A DNA stretch of 64,000 bases. Source: Amorphophallus konjac. Its lineage: Eukaryota; Streptophyta; Magnoliopsida; Alismatales; Araceae. Made by a program: the position numbers and the translations under genes. The notes beneath the pieces are model-generated. The model searched no databases. It saw only the letters and a program-made list of their open reading frames with translations, and was not told where the DNA came from. The DNA is taken from the NCBI GenBank assembly GCA_022559845.1, contig CM040126.1, positions 50,586,458-50,650,457 on the forward strand, in the 5' to 3' direction. This document shows positions 1 to 10,903 of the stretch, piece by piece; the stretch's first letter is position 1, and each line of letters opens with the position of its first letter.

Positions 1-2
1 TT

Positions 3-1538
3 GATTCGATGGAGCATCTGGTCGTCCATTTGCCATACGAGGCTATAATCGGAGGGCCAGTATAATTTTGATGGATGTATCCATTTGAGAGGTATGCGAG
101 AATTTTTTTTAACATACATGTCGTCCATGTGGTCGCTACATGTGTATGATATCTATGTCATTGCCATCTGAATTGCTGTTGTAGGTGCATGCATGAATTA
201 AAAATGAGAGTTCGTAATAAGGCGAAGGTGGAGGGTTCGATTACCGAGGCATATATTATTGAAAAAAATTTAAACTTCTGTTCCATGTACTTTGAGCCAG
301 AGATTCAAACTCATCGTACTCGACCTCCACATAATGATGATGAGGGAGTTGCTGATTCGTCCGATCGGCTCTCTATATTTAAGCATCCTGGATGTACGTT
401 CGGATGTTGCTTGACTCGCACACTCGAAGATAAAGAGTTGTACATCGAGAGATATATATTCTTCTGAATTGTATTGAGATTGAACCTTATGTTGAGTAAG
501 TTCTTAACTCATATTTTCAGCAAGGCCATAAGTTGTTCATCCTTCTTCTACAGTTCATTTAAAGTAGTAATGTATTTATATTGCAGACAATTTGATTCAG
601 AATTAGCACAAAAATGTCCAAATATCCAGGACGTGGAGATTGAAAAAGAACGCGAGAAGTTTTTTGCCAAATGACTGAGATATCGAGTTAGTGTCGATCG
701 TTGAATATATATTTTTCTATTTACTTATGTTGAGGTAATTGTTAATATTTTAACTGCTCTGATTTACATATAGGTTGAATAAGGTCTTATTACTGATCAA
801 AGAGTACATGAGATAAGTTATGGCCCCATGAAAGTTGCACGTGCCTATCCAGGATATATTGTGAATGGATACAGATTGCACACGAGGGATTATGGATGAA
901 GTAAATCTACGATGAACAGCGGCATATGTGTTAAGGGAAGTGCATACAATGAAGTGGAATTGGACTACTATGGTATTCTTGAGGAAGTCATAGAATTGTA
1001 GTATTTGGGACGAGACAATCATGTATTCCTATTTAAGTGTCATTGGTTTGATCCCAATTCTGCTCGACATGACACAACTTATGGGATTATCGATGTCAAA
1101 CATAGGTTTAAACTTAATACGTATGAACCGTTCATTTTAGCCGCACAAGCCCAGTAAGTGTATTATTCAAGCTATCCATCATTCAAGAATAAAGATTGGT
1201 GGGCAGTTTATAGGGTTAAAGCAAAACTCTTTCCCACTTATGAGTTAAATGTGAGTGAAAATGTCTCAGAGGTTGTTAGTGCCGAATATTTTCAATCAGA
1301 CAAAGTTGACGTTGTAGGTTCCACGCATATTAATCATGACGCATCTGATGAGTCACTGTCATTACGTAAGGGAGATGAAGTGGAAGAAGTTGATCCGACG
1401 GAGCTAAATGTTGATGTTAGAGGGGAGGAGGAGTCGGATGAAGAGACAGAGTTCAAATCTGATGAGGCTACTATGGATGACGAAGATGAGGCTGAGTTAG
1501 ATATATCATCAGCATGGGCTGGGCTAGATAAATTTTGA
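3..1538 (+). pseudogene. TNP2-like CACTA transposase, C-terminal exons, decayed
   Basis: The translated pieces match the C-terminal half of plant CACTA transposases. The first exon (3-91) reads DSMEHLVVHLPYE. The second starts at 185 after an AG acceptor and contains KVEGSITEAYI and a YFEPEIQT block. A third begins at 587 (QFDSELAQKCPN). The last (about 774-1538) carries NGYRLHTRDYG, FKCHWFDPNS and the DUF4216-type YYSSYPSFKNKDWW, then an acidic tail ending at TGA 1536. In-frame stops lie at 63, 69, 681 region, 897, 999 and 1155, and there is a frameshift near 460. Splice sites with GT/AG can be placed at 92/184 and 496/586. The protein acted in the nucleus on the subterminal repeats and ends. 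It cannot be expressed whole from this copy. The N-terminal half is outside the window. Confidence 0.85.
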
Positions 1539-1939
1539 TAATTTAGTAAGATATTCTTACATTTTTAAATAATTTTTAATAACATTTGTAAATCTTATAT
1601 AATTATGGATTAATATGTATTAATTATTTCATTCTTAATAAAGAGATGGTCCGAGGAGGTCGTAGTGAGAGTGGGAGGAGACAGGGCAGTGGGAGGGGCT
1701 CTACTCCCTCCTCTTTTGCATCTTCTTCGGGCACATGTATATCTATTCAAATAGTTAACTATATAAGTGTATTAATTATATACCAGCTTAAAAGATTTTT
1801 TTTTACAGGTCCAAGTGTCGGCTCACCATTGCAGCAGACAGGTATATATGTCTATTTTGAAAATACAATGAAATGTTGTGTGATTATTTTAATTTTCAGC
1901 ACAATATTCATTTTACTTATGATATTTAATTTTTACAAG

Positions 1940-2290
1940 TCCTAGTGCCCTCCCAGCACCTGTACATGCCACACCCCCACTAGCTCCTGCTTCAGGTATG
2001 TATATTTTAATTTTCAGCATAATATTCATTTTACTTATGATATTTAATTTTTACAGGTCCCAGTGCCCTCCCAGCACCTGTACATGCCACACCCCCACTA
2101 GCTCATGCTTCAGGTATGCATATTTTAATTTTTAGCAAAATATTCATTTCATTTATGATATTTAATTTTTACAGGTCCTAGTGCCCTCCCACCACCTGCA
2201 TGGCACACCTCCACCACTCAGCCGCTTCAGGATGTCGGCAGTCATCATGAGGGCGAGGGAGGCAGGGCCCCGGGTAAATTTATATGGTTA
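1940..2290 (+). repeat. Three tandem copies of a mini-exon plus its intron (118-bp period)
   Basis: A 118-bp unit made of a 57-bp exon (GPSALPAP then a His/Ala/Pro tail) and an AT-rich intron occurs three times, with exon starts at 1940, 2057 and 2175. Each 57-bp exon is 19 codons and is flanked by the same intron phase, so any number of copies keeps the frame. Copy 1 has lost one G at its acceptor. Copy 3 has lost its GT donor and runs on into the next exon. Confidence 0.85.
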
Positions 2291-3665
2291 TTACATTCAT
2301 TATTTATCCTTCAACTGTCTAATACCAACTATTTTGACATTTGTAATTGCAGTTATAAATTAGAACCTGTCGATGCTGTCCATCATTCTATGCAACTAGT
2401 AATGGCACATGTTCCCGGGCCAGTATTGTCTTTCAAACAATCTCCGATGAGCGTCTGAGATTCATTGTTCGACATGTTCTTAGTAAGTAATTTAATCATT
2501 TAATTCAAGTATTTTCCAAACTTAATTCACAACAGTATACTAACTATGAATCTTAATTTATTTACTGCGGACTTATTAGTTCACGAGTGGACAGGACGCG
2601 GCGAGAGGTCGTTCTGCCTGGGAGGCTATTGTACGACAAATTACTGAAAGAAATTGCATGACGCCTGAGTAAAGGCTCAGAAAGACGCCGGTGGGCATGA
2701 AGACCGACAGATGTGGAAGGAGCACCGCCCTCTTTGGATGAGGAAGGAGGATTGGGACGTTGTATGTGACAAATGGGCCGAGCCCAAGTGGATCGAAAAG
2801 TCCTAAAAACTCGCAGCAAACAGGGCGTCACAACCGGATGCAAATGTACATACGAGTGGGTCCGTCTCTTTCGTGACTCATAAACAAAAAATGGTAAGTA
2901 ATGTTTCAATTTATCTTCTTATATTTTATTCATATATATGACTTTTTTTACTATGAATTGTAAAACAGGCTGTGGAGCTTAATCGAGCTCCGTCGTTCCT
3001 CGAGGTGTTCGACAGAACACATAAAAAGAAGGGGACATATCAATTTATTAGTGAGAGAGCTCACTCAGTAGCCGTAAGTTTATCTACATATGTAAGTTCT
3101 TCCTTTTCATTTAAATATGATTGATTCATATGAAATTGACAAGTTTTTTTATTCAATTTGTAGAAACATATAGCAGAACTGTGACGGAGAAGTACGGGGA
3201 GGGAGATGCGTAGTAGCCATAGTTGGATCCTATCGCATGGGTGGCAGCAGCTGGCATACCGAAGAAAGGTCGGCTATATAGTTTTGGGGAGAGCCTGGAC
3301 ACTAGCACGGTGATATCATCGTGTACGAGTTCAGGCGCGGCCCCAACCAGTACCAGTGCCTTTAGTACACCCCCACCCGGCCCCAGTACTTCTCCCAACG
3401 ACGTCAAAGACATCGTCCGATCGGAGATCTCTAATTTGTAGCAATAGATGAGGGCAGAGATGTCAAGCCAGCAGGCAACCATGTTGCAAGCAATCACTAG
3501 CCTCCTCTCCCAGGCGGGAATGATCCCTCATGGATCCACGACCATGGCACAGCCCCCTCAGGTGAGTGTTTATTATATTTTTATTTTGACAGAATTACTC
3601 AATTCTAAAATTAATGAATATACATAAATTTTCAGTTCAAAGTAACAAGAACCTATTCACATAAC

Positions 3666-6200
3666 TAGGGGTTCGAGATTTCAAAATGTAAAATACTGGC
3701 CTGATCGGCTAATTGGCTACTTCTAACGTGACTTGGGTGATGAGAGTGACTTGCGAGAGCTGACGGAATCCAAATCGGATACCCGGTTTGAGCCCAGCGC
3801 TCAAATTACTCAATTCAGAACTAGGTTAGTTTTCAAAGGTAACTTTGTTTAAAATAGTTCAGATAACTAGGGGTTCAGAATTCCAAAATATCAAATACTG
3901 GCTTGATCAGCTCTCCAATCATTCCAACGGGATCTGGGTGATGAGAGTGACTCGGGAGAGCTGACGGAATGCAAATTGGATACCTGATTTGAGCCTGGCG
4001 CTCAGAAGTGCATTTTTTAAATGCACTTAGTTTAAAATTAAAGAAGTTGGGTTCGGGGGTCCAAAATCTAAAATATCAGTATGATCGGCGTGTCGATCAT
4101 TCCAACACCACCTAGGAGGTAAAAGCGACTTGTGAAAGTTGACGGAATACAAATCGGATACCCGATTTGAGTTCGGCGCTCAGAAGTATATTTTTTAAAT
4201 GTACTTAGTTTAAAATTAAAGAAGTTGGGTTCGAGGGTCAAAAATATAAAATATCGGTCAGATCGACGTGCCAATCGTTCCAACATGACATGGGAGGTAA
4301 AAGCGCCATGTGAGAACAGACGAAATACAAATCGGATCCCCGGTTTGAGCCCGGTGCTCAGAAGTGTATTTTTTAAATGCACTTAGTTTAAAATTAAAGA
4401 AGTTAGGTTCGGGGATCCAAAATCTAAAATATTGGTCTGATCGGCATTCTGATCATTCCAACACGACCTGGGAGGTAAAAGTGACTTGTGAAAGCTGATG
4501 GAATGCAAATCGGATATCCGGTTTGAGCCCGGCGCTCGGAAGTATATTTTTTAAATGCACTTAGTTTAAATTAAAGAAGTTGGATTCGGGGGTTCAAAAT
4601 CTAAAATATCTGTCTGATTGGCGTGTCGATTATTCCAACGCGACCTGGGAGGTAAAAGCGACTTGTGAGAGCTGACGGAATGCAAATCGGATGCCCGATT
4701 TGAGCCCGGTGTTCAGAAGTGCATTCTTAAAATGCACTTAATTTAAAATTAAAGAAGTTGGGTTTTGAAGTCCAAAATCTAAAATATCGGTCTGATCGCC
4801 ATGCCGATCATTCCAACACGACTTGAGAGGTAAAAGTGACTTGTGAAAGCTGACGGAATGTAAATCAGATACCCGGTTTGAGCCCGACGCTCAGAAGTGT
4901 ATTTTTTAAATGCACTTAGTTTAAAATTAAAGAAGATAGGTTCGGGGGTCCAAAATCTAAAATATCGATCTGATCGACGTGTCGATCGTTGTAACACGAC
5001 CTCGGAGGTAAAAGCGACTTGTGAGAGTTGACAGAATGTAAATCGGATGCCCGGTTTGAGCCCGGTGCTCAGAAGTGCATTATTAAAATGCACTTAGTTT
5101 AAAAATTAAAGAAGTTGAGTTTGGGGGTCTAAAATCTAAAATATCGGTCTGATCAATGTGCCGATCATTCCAACATGATCTGAGAGGTAAAAAGTGACTT
5201 GTGAAAGCTGACGGAATGTAAATCGGATACCCGGTTTGAGTCCGGCGCTCAGAAGTGCATTTTTCAAATGCACTTAGTTTAAAATTAAAGAAGTTGGATT
5301 TGAGGGTCCAAAATCTAAAATATCAATTTGATCGGCATGCCGATCATTCCAACTCGACCTCGGAGGTAAGTGCGACATGTGAAAGCTGACGGAATGCAAA
5401 TCGGATACCCGGTTTGAGCCCGGCGCTTAGAAGTGTATTTTTCAAATGCACTTAGTTTAAAATTAAACAAGTTAGGTTCGGGGGTCCAAAACCTAAAATA
5501 TCAGTCTGATCGATGTGTCGATCGTTCCAACACTACATGGGAGGTAAAAGCAGTTTGTGAGAGCTGACGGAATACAAATCGGATGCCCGGTTTGAGCTCG
5601 GTGCTCAGAAGTGCATTTTTCAAATGCACTTAGTTTAAAATTAAAGAAGTTGGGTTCGGGGGTCCAAAATCTAAAATATCGGTTTGATCGGCGTGTCGAT
5701 CGTTCCAACATGACCTGGGAGGTAAAAGTGACTTGTGAAAGCTGACGAAATACAAATCTGATACCCGATTTGAGCCCGGTGCTCTGAAGTGTATTTTTCA
5801 AATGCACTTAGTTTAAAATTAAAGAAGATAGGTTCGGGGGTCCAAAATCTAAAATATCGGTCTGATCGGCATGCCGATCATTCCAACATGATCTGGGAGG
5901 TAAAAGTGACTTGTGAAAGTTGACGGAATGCAAATCGGATACCCGGTTTGAGCCTGGTGCTCAGAATTACATTTTTCAAATGCACTTAGTTTAAAATTAA
6001 AGAAGTTGAGTTCGGGAGTCCAAAATCTAAAATATCGGTCTAATTGACGTGCGAATTATTCCAACACCACCTGAGAGGTAAAAGCGACTTATGAGAGCTG
6101 ACGGAATCCAAATTAGATGTCCAGTTTGAGCCCCGTGCTCAGAAGTACATTCTTAAAATGTACTTGTTTAAAAATTAAAGAAGTTGAGTTCGAGAGTCCA
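3666..6200 (+). repeat. 178-bp tandem array (about 14 units) inside a CACTA intron
   Basis: The anchor TTTAAAATTAAAGAAG recurs at 4031, 4209, 4387, 4565, 4742, 4920, 5098, 5278, 5456, 5634, 5812, 5990 and 6167. The period is 177-180 bp, usually 178. Two more diverged units precede, from about 3666. Each unit holds a palindrome related to GATCGGCATGCCGATC (perfect near 5330 and 5867) and the motif GAGCCCGGYGCTCAGAAGTG. The array sits between the GT at 3561 and the exon at 6308, so it would be transcribed and spliced out. Minus-strand ORFs of 104 codons inside it are products of the repeat and not genes. Confidence 0.92.
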
Positions 6201-6599
6201 AAATTTATCTGATTTGAATTTATATAATCAAATAAAATATTTGTTTTATCTACTCTGTATTTTTTATTTATCAATGCATATTTAATGTTATTATTTTTTC
6301 ATATAAGATCCTCCAGCGAGTGGCGATGGAGGAGACGAGCAGGGTGGCGAGGATGAGCATATGGAGAATGCGGAGTAGATTTCTTGATTTTTTATTATTA
6401 TAAAATTAAAAATTGTTATTGTGTTTCATTTCTTGTATGTCCTTTGTTTTGTTTGTGATTTATAGATTTTATGTTTTTTATTTAAACAGGTCCAAAATTG
6501 TTATTATGCCATTTTTTATGTATGTCCTTTGTTTTGTTTGCGATGTATAGATTTTATATTTTTTTATTTAAATAGGTTTTTATATAAATTTTTTGTTTT

Positions 6600-7026
6600 T
6601 TTAAATTAAAATATAGTTTTCGACGGATTTTTTGACGGATCTGTTTGAAAATGCCGACGGAATAACCGACAAAATAATTTTTTCGTCGAAAATCCTATTC
6701 GGAATCGCAAACAGAATTTTCGACGTAAAATATTTCGTCAGAATTTTGTCGACGGAATCTCGGACGGATAAATGTCTGTCGAAAAAAATGAAATTTCCCT
6801 AATTACCGACAACATTTTCATTTGCTACTTTTCCGTCGAAAATCTATAGTTACCGTCGTAATTATACGACGTATTTTCGACAGAACAGTTTTCCGTCGAA
6901 AATTTGCGACAAGAAATATACGACGGACCGTTTCAGACAAATTACCGACGGATTTCCGTCGTAAAAATGCTTTCTGACATAGTTTTCGACAGTTTTCTGA
7001 TAGATATTGTCCGTCGAAAATCTCGC
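6600..7026. repeat. CACTA 3' subterminal repeats
   Basis: About fifteen short motifs in both orientations, of the form TTTTCGACGG, CCGTCGAAAA, TTTCCGTCG and ACCGACGG, crowd this stretch. Inverted short motifs next to the ends are the binding sites of the TNPA-type protein in CACTA elements. The role here is inferred from that family knowledge. Confidence 0.8.
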
Positions 7027-7040
7027 CTTTTCTTATAATG
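7027..7040 (-). repeat. CACTA 3' terminal inverted repeat
   Basis: CTTTTCTTATAATG reads on the minus strand as CATTATAAGAAAAG, one change from the canonical CACTATAAGAAAAG. The next three bases, ACA, would be the target duplication; its partner is outside the window. Confidence 0.82.
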
Positions 7041-7203
7041 ACATGCTGGGCGTCTGGTCCACTGGCGGAACCAGAACATGAGACAGTCAGGTTTCTGGCC
7101 GCCCAGACCCAAGGCGGCGAGGAACCTAACCGCCCACCATCTGTAAGCAGTTGCCGATCTGACCGTCTTCTGTTTATGTTTCCCTTCGCATAACTATTTC
7201 TAT
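7041..7203. other. Flanking DNA with no recognised feature
   Basis: GC-rich DNA with several GGCGG/CCGCC words lies between the CACTA end and the retroposon target site. It continues beyond the retroposon at 8833. No coding region is seen. Confidence 0.5.
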
Positions 7204-8832
7204 TTGCTTTCTAATTTTTTTTTAACTAAAGCAATACCTAGACAGATCCGAGGATCAGCTAGGCGATTTTATAATAAGGACAGAAAAGAAAGTACAAGAG
7301 GACAGAGCCAACAGATAAGCACCCTACGCAGAGGGGCAATACAGTAAGACGGGCTCGAGACAAAACAAGGGCTAGTACCAAAAACAAGAAAACCAAGGCC
7401 CAACAGAAAGGCCAACAAACATAATAATTGGGCCAGAGACATAAACAAGTCAATCATGATCACGCGGAGGACTAGCTGAAGTAGATTGACAAAGAGAGGT
7501 CCTTGATCGAACACCACGACTCCTGGAGGGCCTGGGGCGCTCCACATGTTGCTGGCCAACCCAGTTAGCATGCACCCTAGAGAAGTCCAAGGAGGAAGAC
7601 GGCTCGTAACCAGGAACCGTAAGGACCTGGTAGATAACTGGGGGTTGGAAGAAACATTCACCCGAAGATGCCGTAGAAGCTCCAGATGGTGAGCTTGAAG
7701 GAGATATAGGGGCGCTATCCTGAGACGGAGGAGCGTGCAGACCTGCAACCGAAGGAGGAGCTTGCGAACAGGGAGGATCAGCAGCTACACGTTGCTTAAC
7801 ATACTGCTTGAGAGCTTGGGCAAAAGAAAGATGAGGGGCTCCAATAGCAGTAGAAGAAGGGGCCGGTTGGGACCCACCAATCACAGTAGGCAAGCTTGGA
7901 GCCCCTACCACACTTCCAACCTTAACCGAGGGAGAGAGAGAAGGAGCATAAGGTGTGCAATCGGTGGCAACAATAGGATCACCGGCAGGAACAGTAGGTA
8001 CCACCGTTGGGGAAGGAGCAGCAATAGTATTAGCAGGGTGCCAAGGAGCAGCCGCAGGGTTCAGCAAAGGAGAAGCAGCATCGGTAGGTGGAAGAGAACT
8101 ATCGAGCACACCTGAAATGCCAATGGCATCGCCAGTGTTGATGATGACAGGATCCACAGCCTTAACAGGAACATGCGTTACAAGAGGAGCCTTCACAACA
8201 GCAGGGCTAGAAGACGCAATAGAAGCCGGTGTAGGCCCTCCCAAAGGAGCACAAAGACAGTCCACCATGGCCTTGGCAGGATGCCTCGTGGGCTCGAGAC
8301 TTGAATGAAAAGCAGACGGAGGTGGGGCCGAGACACCAAATGAAGGAGCAGGAAGGCCACTAGCTCGACTGAGAGCAGCAGGTGCAGGCCCCCCCGAAGC
8401 ATCAAAGCCTTCATGAGAATAGCAACTAGGAGGCATATCAAGCGTGGGCCGAAGGAGAGAATCATGGTTCACACAATCAAGGCAGGCCTCGTGATCTCCA
8501 AGAGCCACAGCTGGAAGGGCATCTTCAACATTGTGGTCGGCCCCATCAGCAATACCATGAATTACGGGAGGCATAAGTGCCGCATTAGCTTGGTCATTCA
8601 AAGAAGACACCGGTTGGGAGATTGGTTCGCCAACAGACGCAGCTAGGGGAACCGAAGGGCCAGTTGGGTCGCTAGCAGCACCAGGGATGCGAACAGCCCT
8701 TGTAACGGCTCTCCAAGCCTGAGCCACCGTGCACGGTGGAGCACTGCCACCGGAGGCCGGAGGAGCACCGCCGGAATTACCATGAGCACGAGAACCAGGG
8801 GCTCCATATTTTTTGCACTTGCTTTCTAGTTT
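7204..8832 (-). mobile_element. Poly(A) retroposon with 14-bp target duplications (LINE-type mobilisation)
   Basis: The body (7218-8818) is flanked by TTGCTTTCTAATTT (7204-7217) and TTGCTTTCTAGTTT (8819-8832), which differ at one base. On the minus strand the insert ends in an A run (plus-strand T run about 7215-7223) directly against the left duplication. A-tail plus target duplications of this length are the mark of LINE reverse transcriptase. The 3' 230 bp look like a 3' UTR with a TATAAAA word near the tail. No reverse transcriptase ORF is present, so it is a non-autonomous LINE derivative or a retroposed transcript. Confidence 0.72.
7450..8818 (-). CDS. Long Pro/Ala/Ser-rich ORF of the retroposon, function unknown
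   Basis: An uninterrupted minus-strand reading frame of about 450 codons fills the insert and stops at TGA 7450, some 230 bp before the A tail. It is rich in Pro, Ala, Ser and Gly, with few charged residues. Two similar helical words, TVAQAWRAVTRAV near the N-terminus and LSFAQALKQYVKQRV about two thirds along, resemble the SFAxAL words seen at the start of some plant LINE ORF1 proteins. There is no zinc knuckle, RNA-binding domain or reverse transcriptase. The open frame runs through the right target duplication into flanking DNA, so its apparent start is not real and the element is 5' truncated. It could be an ORF1 remnant (a half-LINE) or a retroposed host transcript. Confidence 0.45.
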
Positions 8833-10648
8833 CATAATTTTGTTGTTGTTGTGTTTATTCTTGGATTCTGTGTGTGCTAACAATGCAGGTTTGTGTCGGG
8901 GGTGAGTTTAGGAAGAGTTGACATCACATTGATTAGGAACACCCTCCCATTAGATTTGACTCTTCACCTGGGGATTCTCACTCGGGTGCAACTAGTCCCT
9001 TCTATTTGGGAATCTCCATAAGTCCCCGCAAACTATGGATTCCCACACGGTTGTCGGACAGGTTGTACAACTGAACGTAAGGATCAAGGCCGGGATCAGA
9101 AGAATGTAGCAAAAACTAGAAAATGAAAATTTAACCTGGTCGAGTTGATCACTCATGTGTGATTCCCGATGATAATCTACAACTAAGGGGTTTGATTTTA
9201 CCTCTGCGATGCTCAGATCGCAGCGAAGTGAAAACAATCTCTCGTGGCGATAATCAACCGCGCAAGTGCACGGCCTCTAATAGTATCCACACAGGCACGA
9301 ACGATGGAATCCTCTCATCGTAGTGCCCCATGAATGATCTCCTCTGCAGCACCTCCATGGTCTCTACATTAGAGATGAGAGGGAGAAGAGAGAGGTGAGA
9401 GAAGGTGAGAGGGGCGGCCCAAACTGGGAAACCCTAGATGCTTGGCCCAGGGTTCTCCCATCACAACTATTTATAGACTTCTCGATCTTTCACAAAAACT
9501 TTAATAAGTCTAATATTGCGAATATGCTTCCACCATACATAACCCTAATGTGTATGATCCTCTAGGCCCAGTGTTAGTCTGATTTTAGGCCCAATAAGTT
9601 TAAGAACTCCTTATTAATTTTTTCACATTAATAATTAACATGGAATTATTTATCTAATCATACCCTGACTTAAATAATTAATTAATCATCTTATGATAAA
9701 TAATCATCTCATGATTATTCCTCTAATGCGCTTTTAGGCTACGATAAGCACCAAGCAACTCCGTGACCCCAAAAGATAAAGGGATTCTATAAAATCACTC
9801 TGGGACCTTTTTGTCAACAGTCACCACACAGTTATAATCCTTAATTCATACCCAATGTCCCTGATCATAATTAAGGATATGATCGTACTGTCAAACCCTT
9901 ATTATCTATGACTTAATGAACGTACTTCAAGTCCCAATGGAAAACTCATTTTCCATTGAACTATCTACTTTGGCCAAGGATTTAACTGAGTACCATTCAT
10001 AGGGTATTCTCTCTCACGCTATATCCGAGAGTGAATGGTCTATTGTTGTCACTCAATTTTCTTCGCATGTATTCCGCTGTATCCGAATACCTGAGCATCT
10101 AGGACTTATGGATAAAGTCCCTTTATCATGAATCAAAATACAGAAGTTCTCATGCAAGTTATGTTTTGTGACTCATGTCCAAGGACCAATTGTGTTACTG
10201 TGACTGAAGAATCTCATGGTTGACAGTTAGATATAATTACCATCCAGAGATTCATGATCGGATCAGTTCAGTGAACCCTATTCTTGTAATAGGCACATAC
10301 ACATATATCTTAGTGTCTCTACACCAATGACTGTGAGATCAGTCACCCTCATCATCTGAGAGGATGTCATGTGCACTGGCCTATCTAGATTCTTTGATGT
10401 CCTATCTCCAAGATCCTATGACCAAGAACATTTAGAACACATGCATCTAGAAGGTTAGTCTCACTATCATAATCTCATTATGATCTGACCTTCATAACAC
10501 GTGTTCAAGCACTTCATCATGTCAAGCGGTAATACGCATAAATAAATAAGACATAATGAAGAGATTGCCATAATTATGAATGAGAATATATAAGACCTGA
10601 CGCCATCACTTCATAAGTGATTGGGTTGTAGGACATACATTTCTTTCA
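8833..10648 (-). repeat. LTR-like segment on the minus strand, probably a solo LTR
   Basis: On the minus strand this begins TGAAAGAAATGTATGTCC at 10648. It carries about 1.1 kb of AT-rich DNA, then a strong TATA box and a pyrimidine-rich leader, as in plant LTR U3-R-U5. No gag, pol or primer-binding site follows it on the left, hence solo or truncated. The left end and target duplication could not be placed; the 8833-8990 part may be flank. Confidence 0.42.
9467..9476 (-). promoter_or_regulatory. TATA box of the minus-strand LTR-like segment
   Basis: CTATTTATAG reads CTATAAATAG on the minus strand, a strong plant TATA box. A CT-rich leader follows about 40 bp downstream. Confidence 0.5.
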
Positions 10649-10903
10649 CTGAAGTCCTATAGATTTTCAAGGGTTTGAGTGAGATTCATCTTAGGATCAT
10701 CCAAGAGTTTAGCCTCAATCTCCCTTGAAAAATTCCACTCTCATCTAGAGGGAACAAGCTAAAATTGGACTAGCTTCGGGACTAACATAAGTTAAAAATT
10801 TTGGGGCGTTTGGTCTGCAGACTTGCTTACTGTTGGATACCATCAATTCATTCCTAATTGGCCTTAAAATCCCACTTAAGTCCATAAAATTGATTAGGTT
10901 GAA

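Larger units (their letters stand above)
1646..6378 (+). pseudogene. TNPA-like second CACTA gene (Ptta/En/Spm family, PF03004-type)
   Basis: The gene starts at ATG 1646 (MVRGGRSESGRRQ), a basic Gly/Arg/Ser-rich beginning usual for this family. Short Pro/Ala-rich exons follow at 1809-1841, 1940-1995, 2057-2113 and 2175-2273. The domain core lies around 2640-3110: KEHRPLWMRKEDWDVV, a Trp-rich stretch, then FLEVFDRTHKKKGTY as in Ptta-type proteins. Next come VAAAGIPKKGRLYSFG (about 3235-3290), a Ser/Thr/Pro linker and a short helical part to 3560. A GT at 3561 opens a 2.7-kb intron filled by the 178-bp array. The last exon (6308-6378) is acidic and ends in TAG. Stops in the core (for example near 2804 and 3210) show decay. 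In relatives this protein binds the subterminal repeats. Confidence 0.72.
1..7040 (+). mobile_element. CACTA (En/Spm) DNA transposon, 3' part
   Basis: The segment holds a decayed TNP2-like transposase gene, then a TNPA/Ptta-like second gene in the same orientation, then A/T-rich DNA full of CGACGG/CCGTCGAAAA subterminal motifs, and ends at 7040 in TTTTCTTATAATG. The reverse complement of that end is CATTATAAGAAAA, one base from the usual CACTATAAGAAAA terminus. This gene order and end are diagnostic of the CACTA superfamily. The 5' end lies outside the window, so length and target duplication cannot be measured. Both genes carry stop codons, so the copy is non-autonomous now. Confidence 0.88.

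Noticed and set aside
4068..5807. Three similar minus-strand ORFs of 104 codons
   Set aside because: They arise from the 178-bp repeat, whose period is not a multiple of three; each ORF ends when the frame slips into the next unit. No promoter or domain.
8680..8883. Methionine start of the 477-codon ORF at 8883
   Set aside because: The start lies beyond the target duplication, in flanking DNA; the element's own frame begins at or after 8818.
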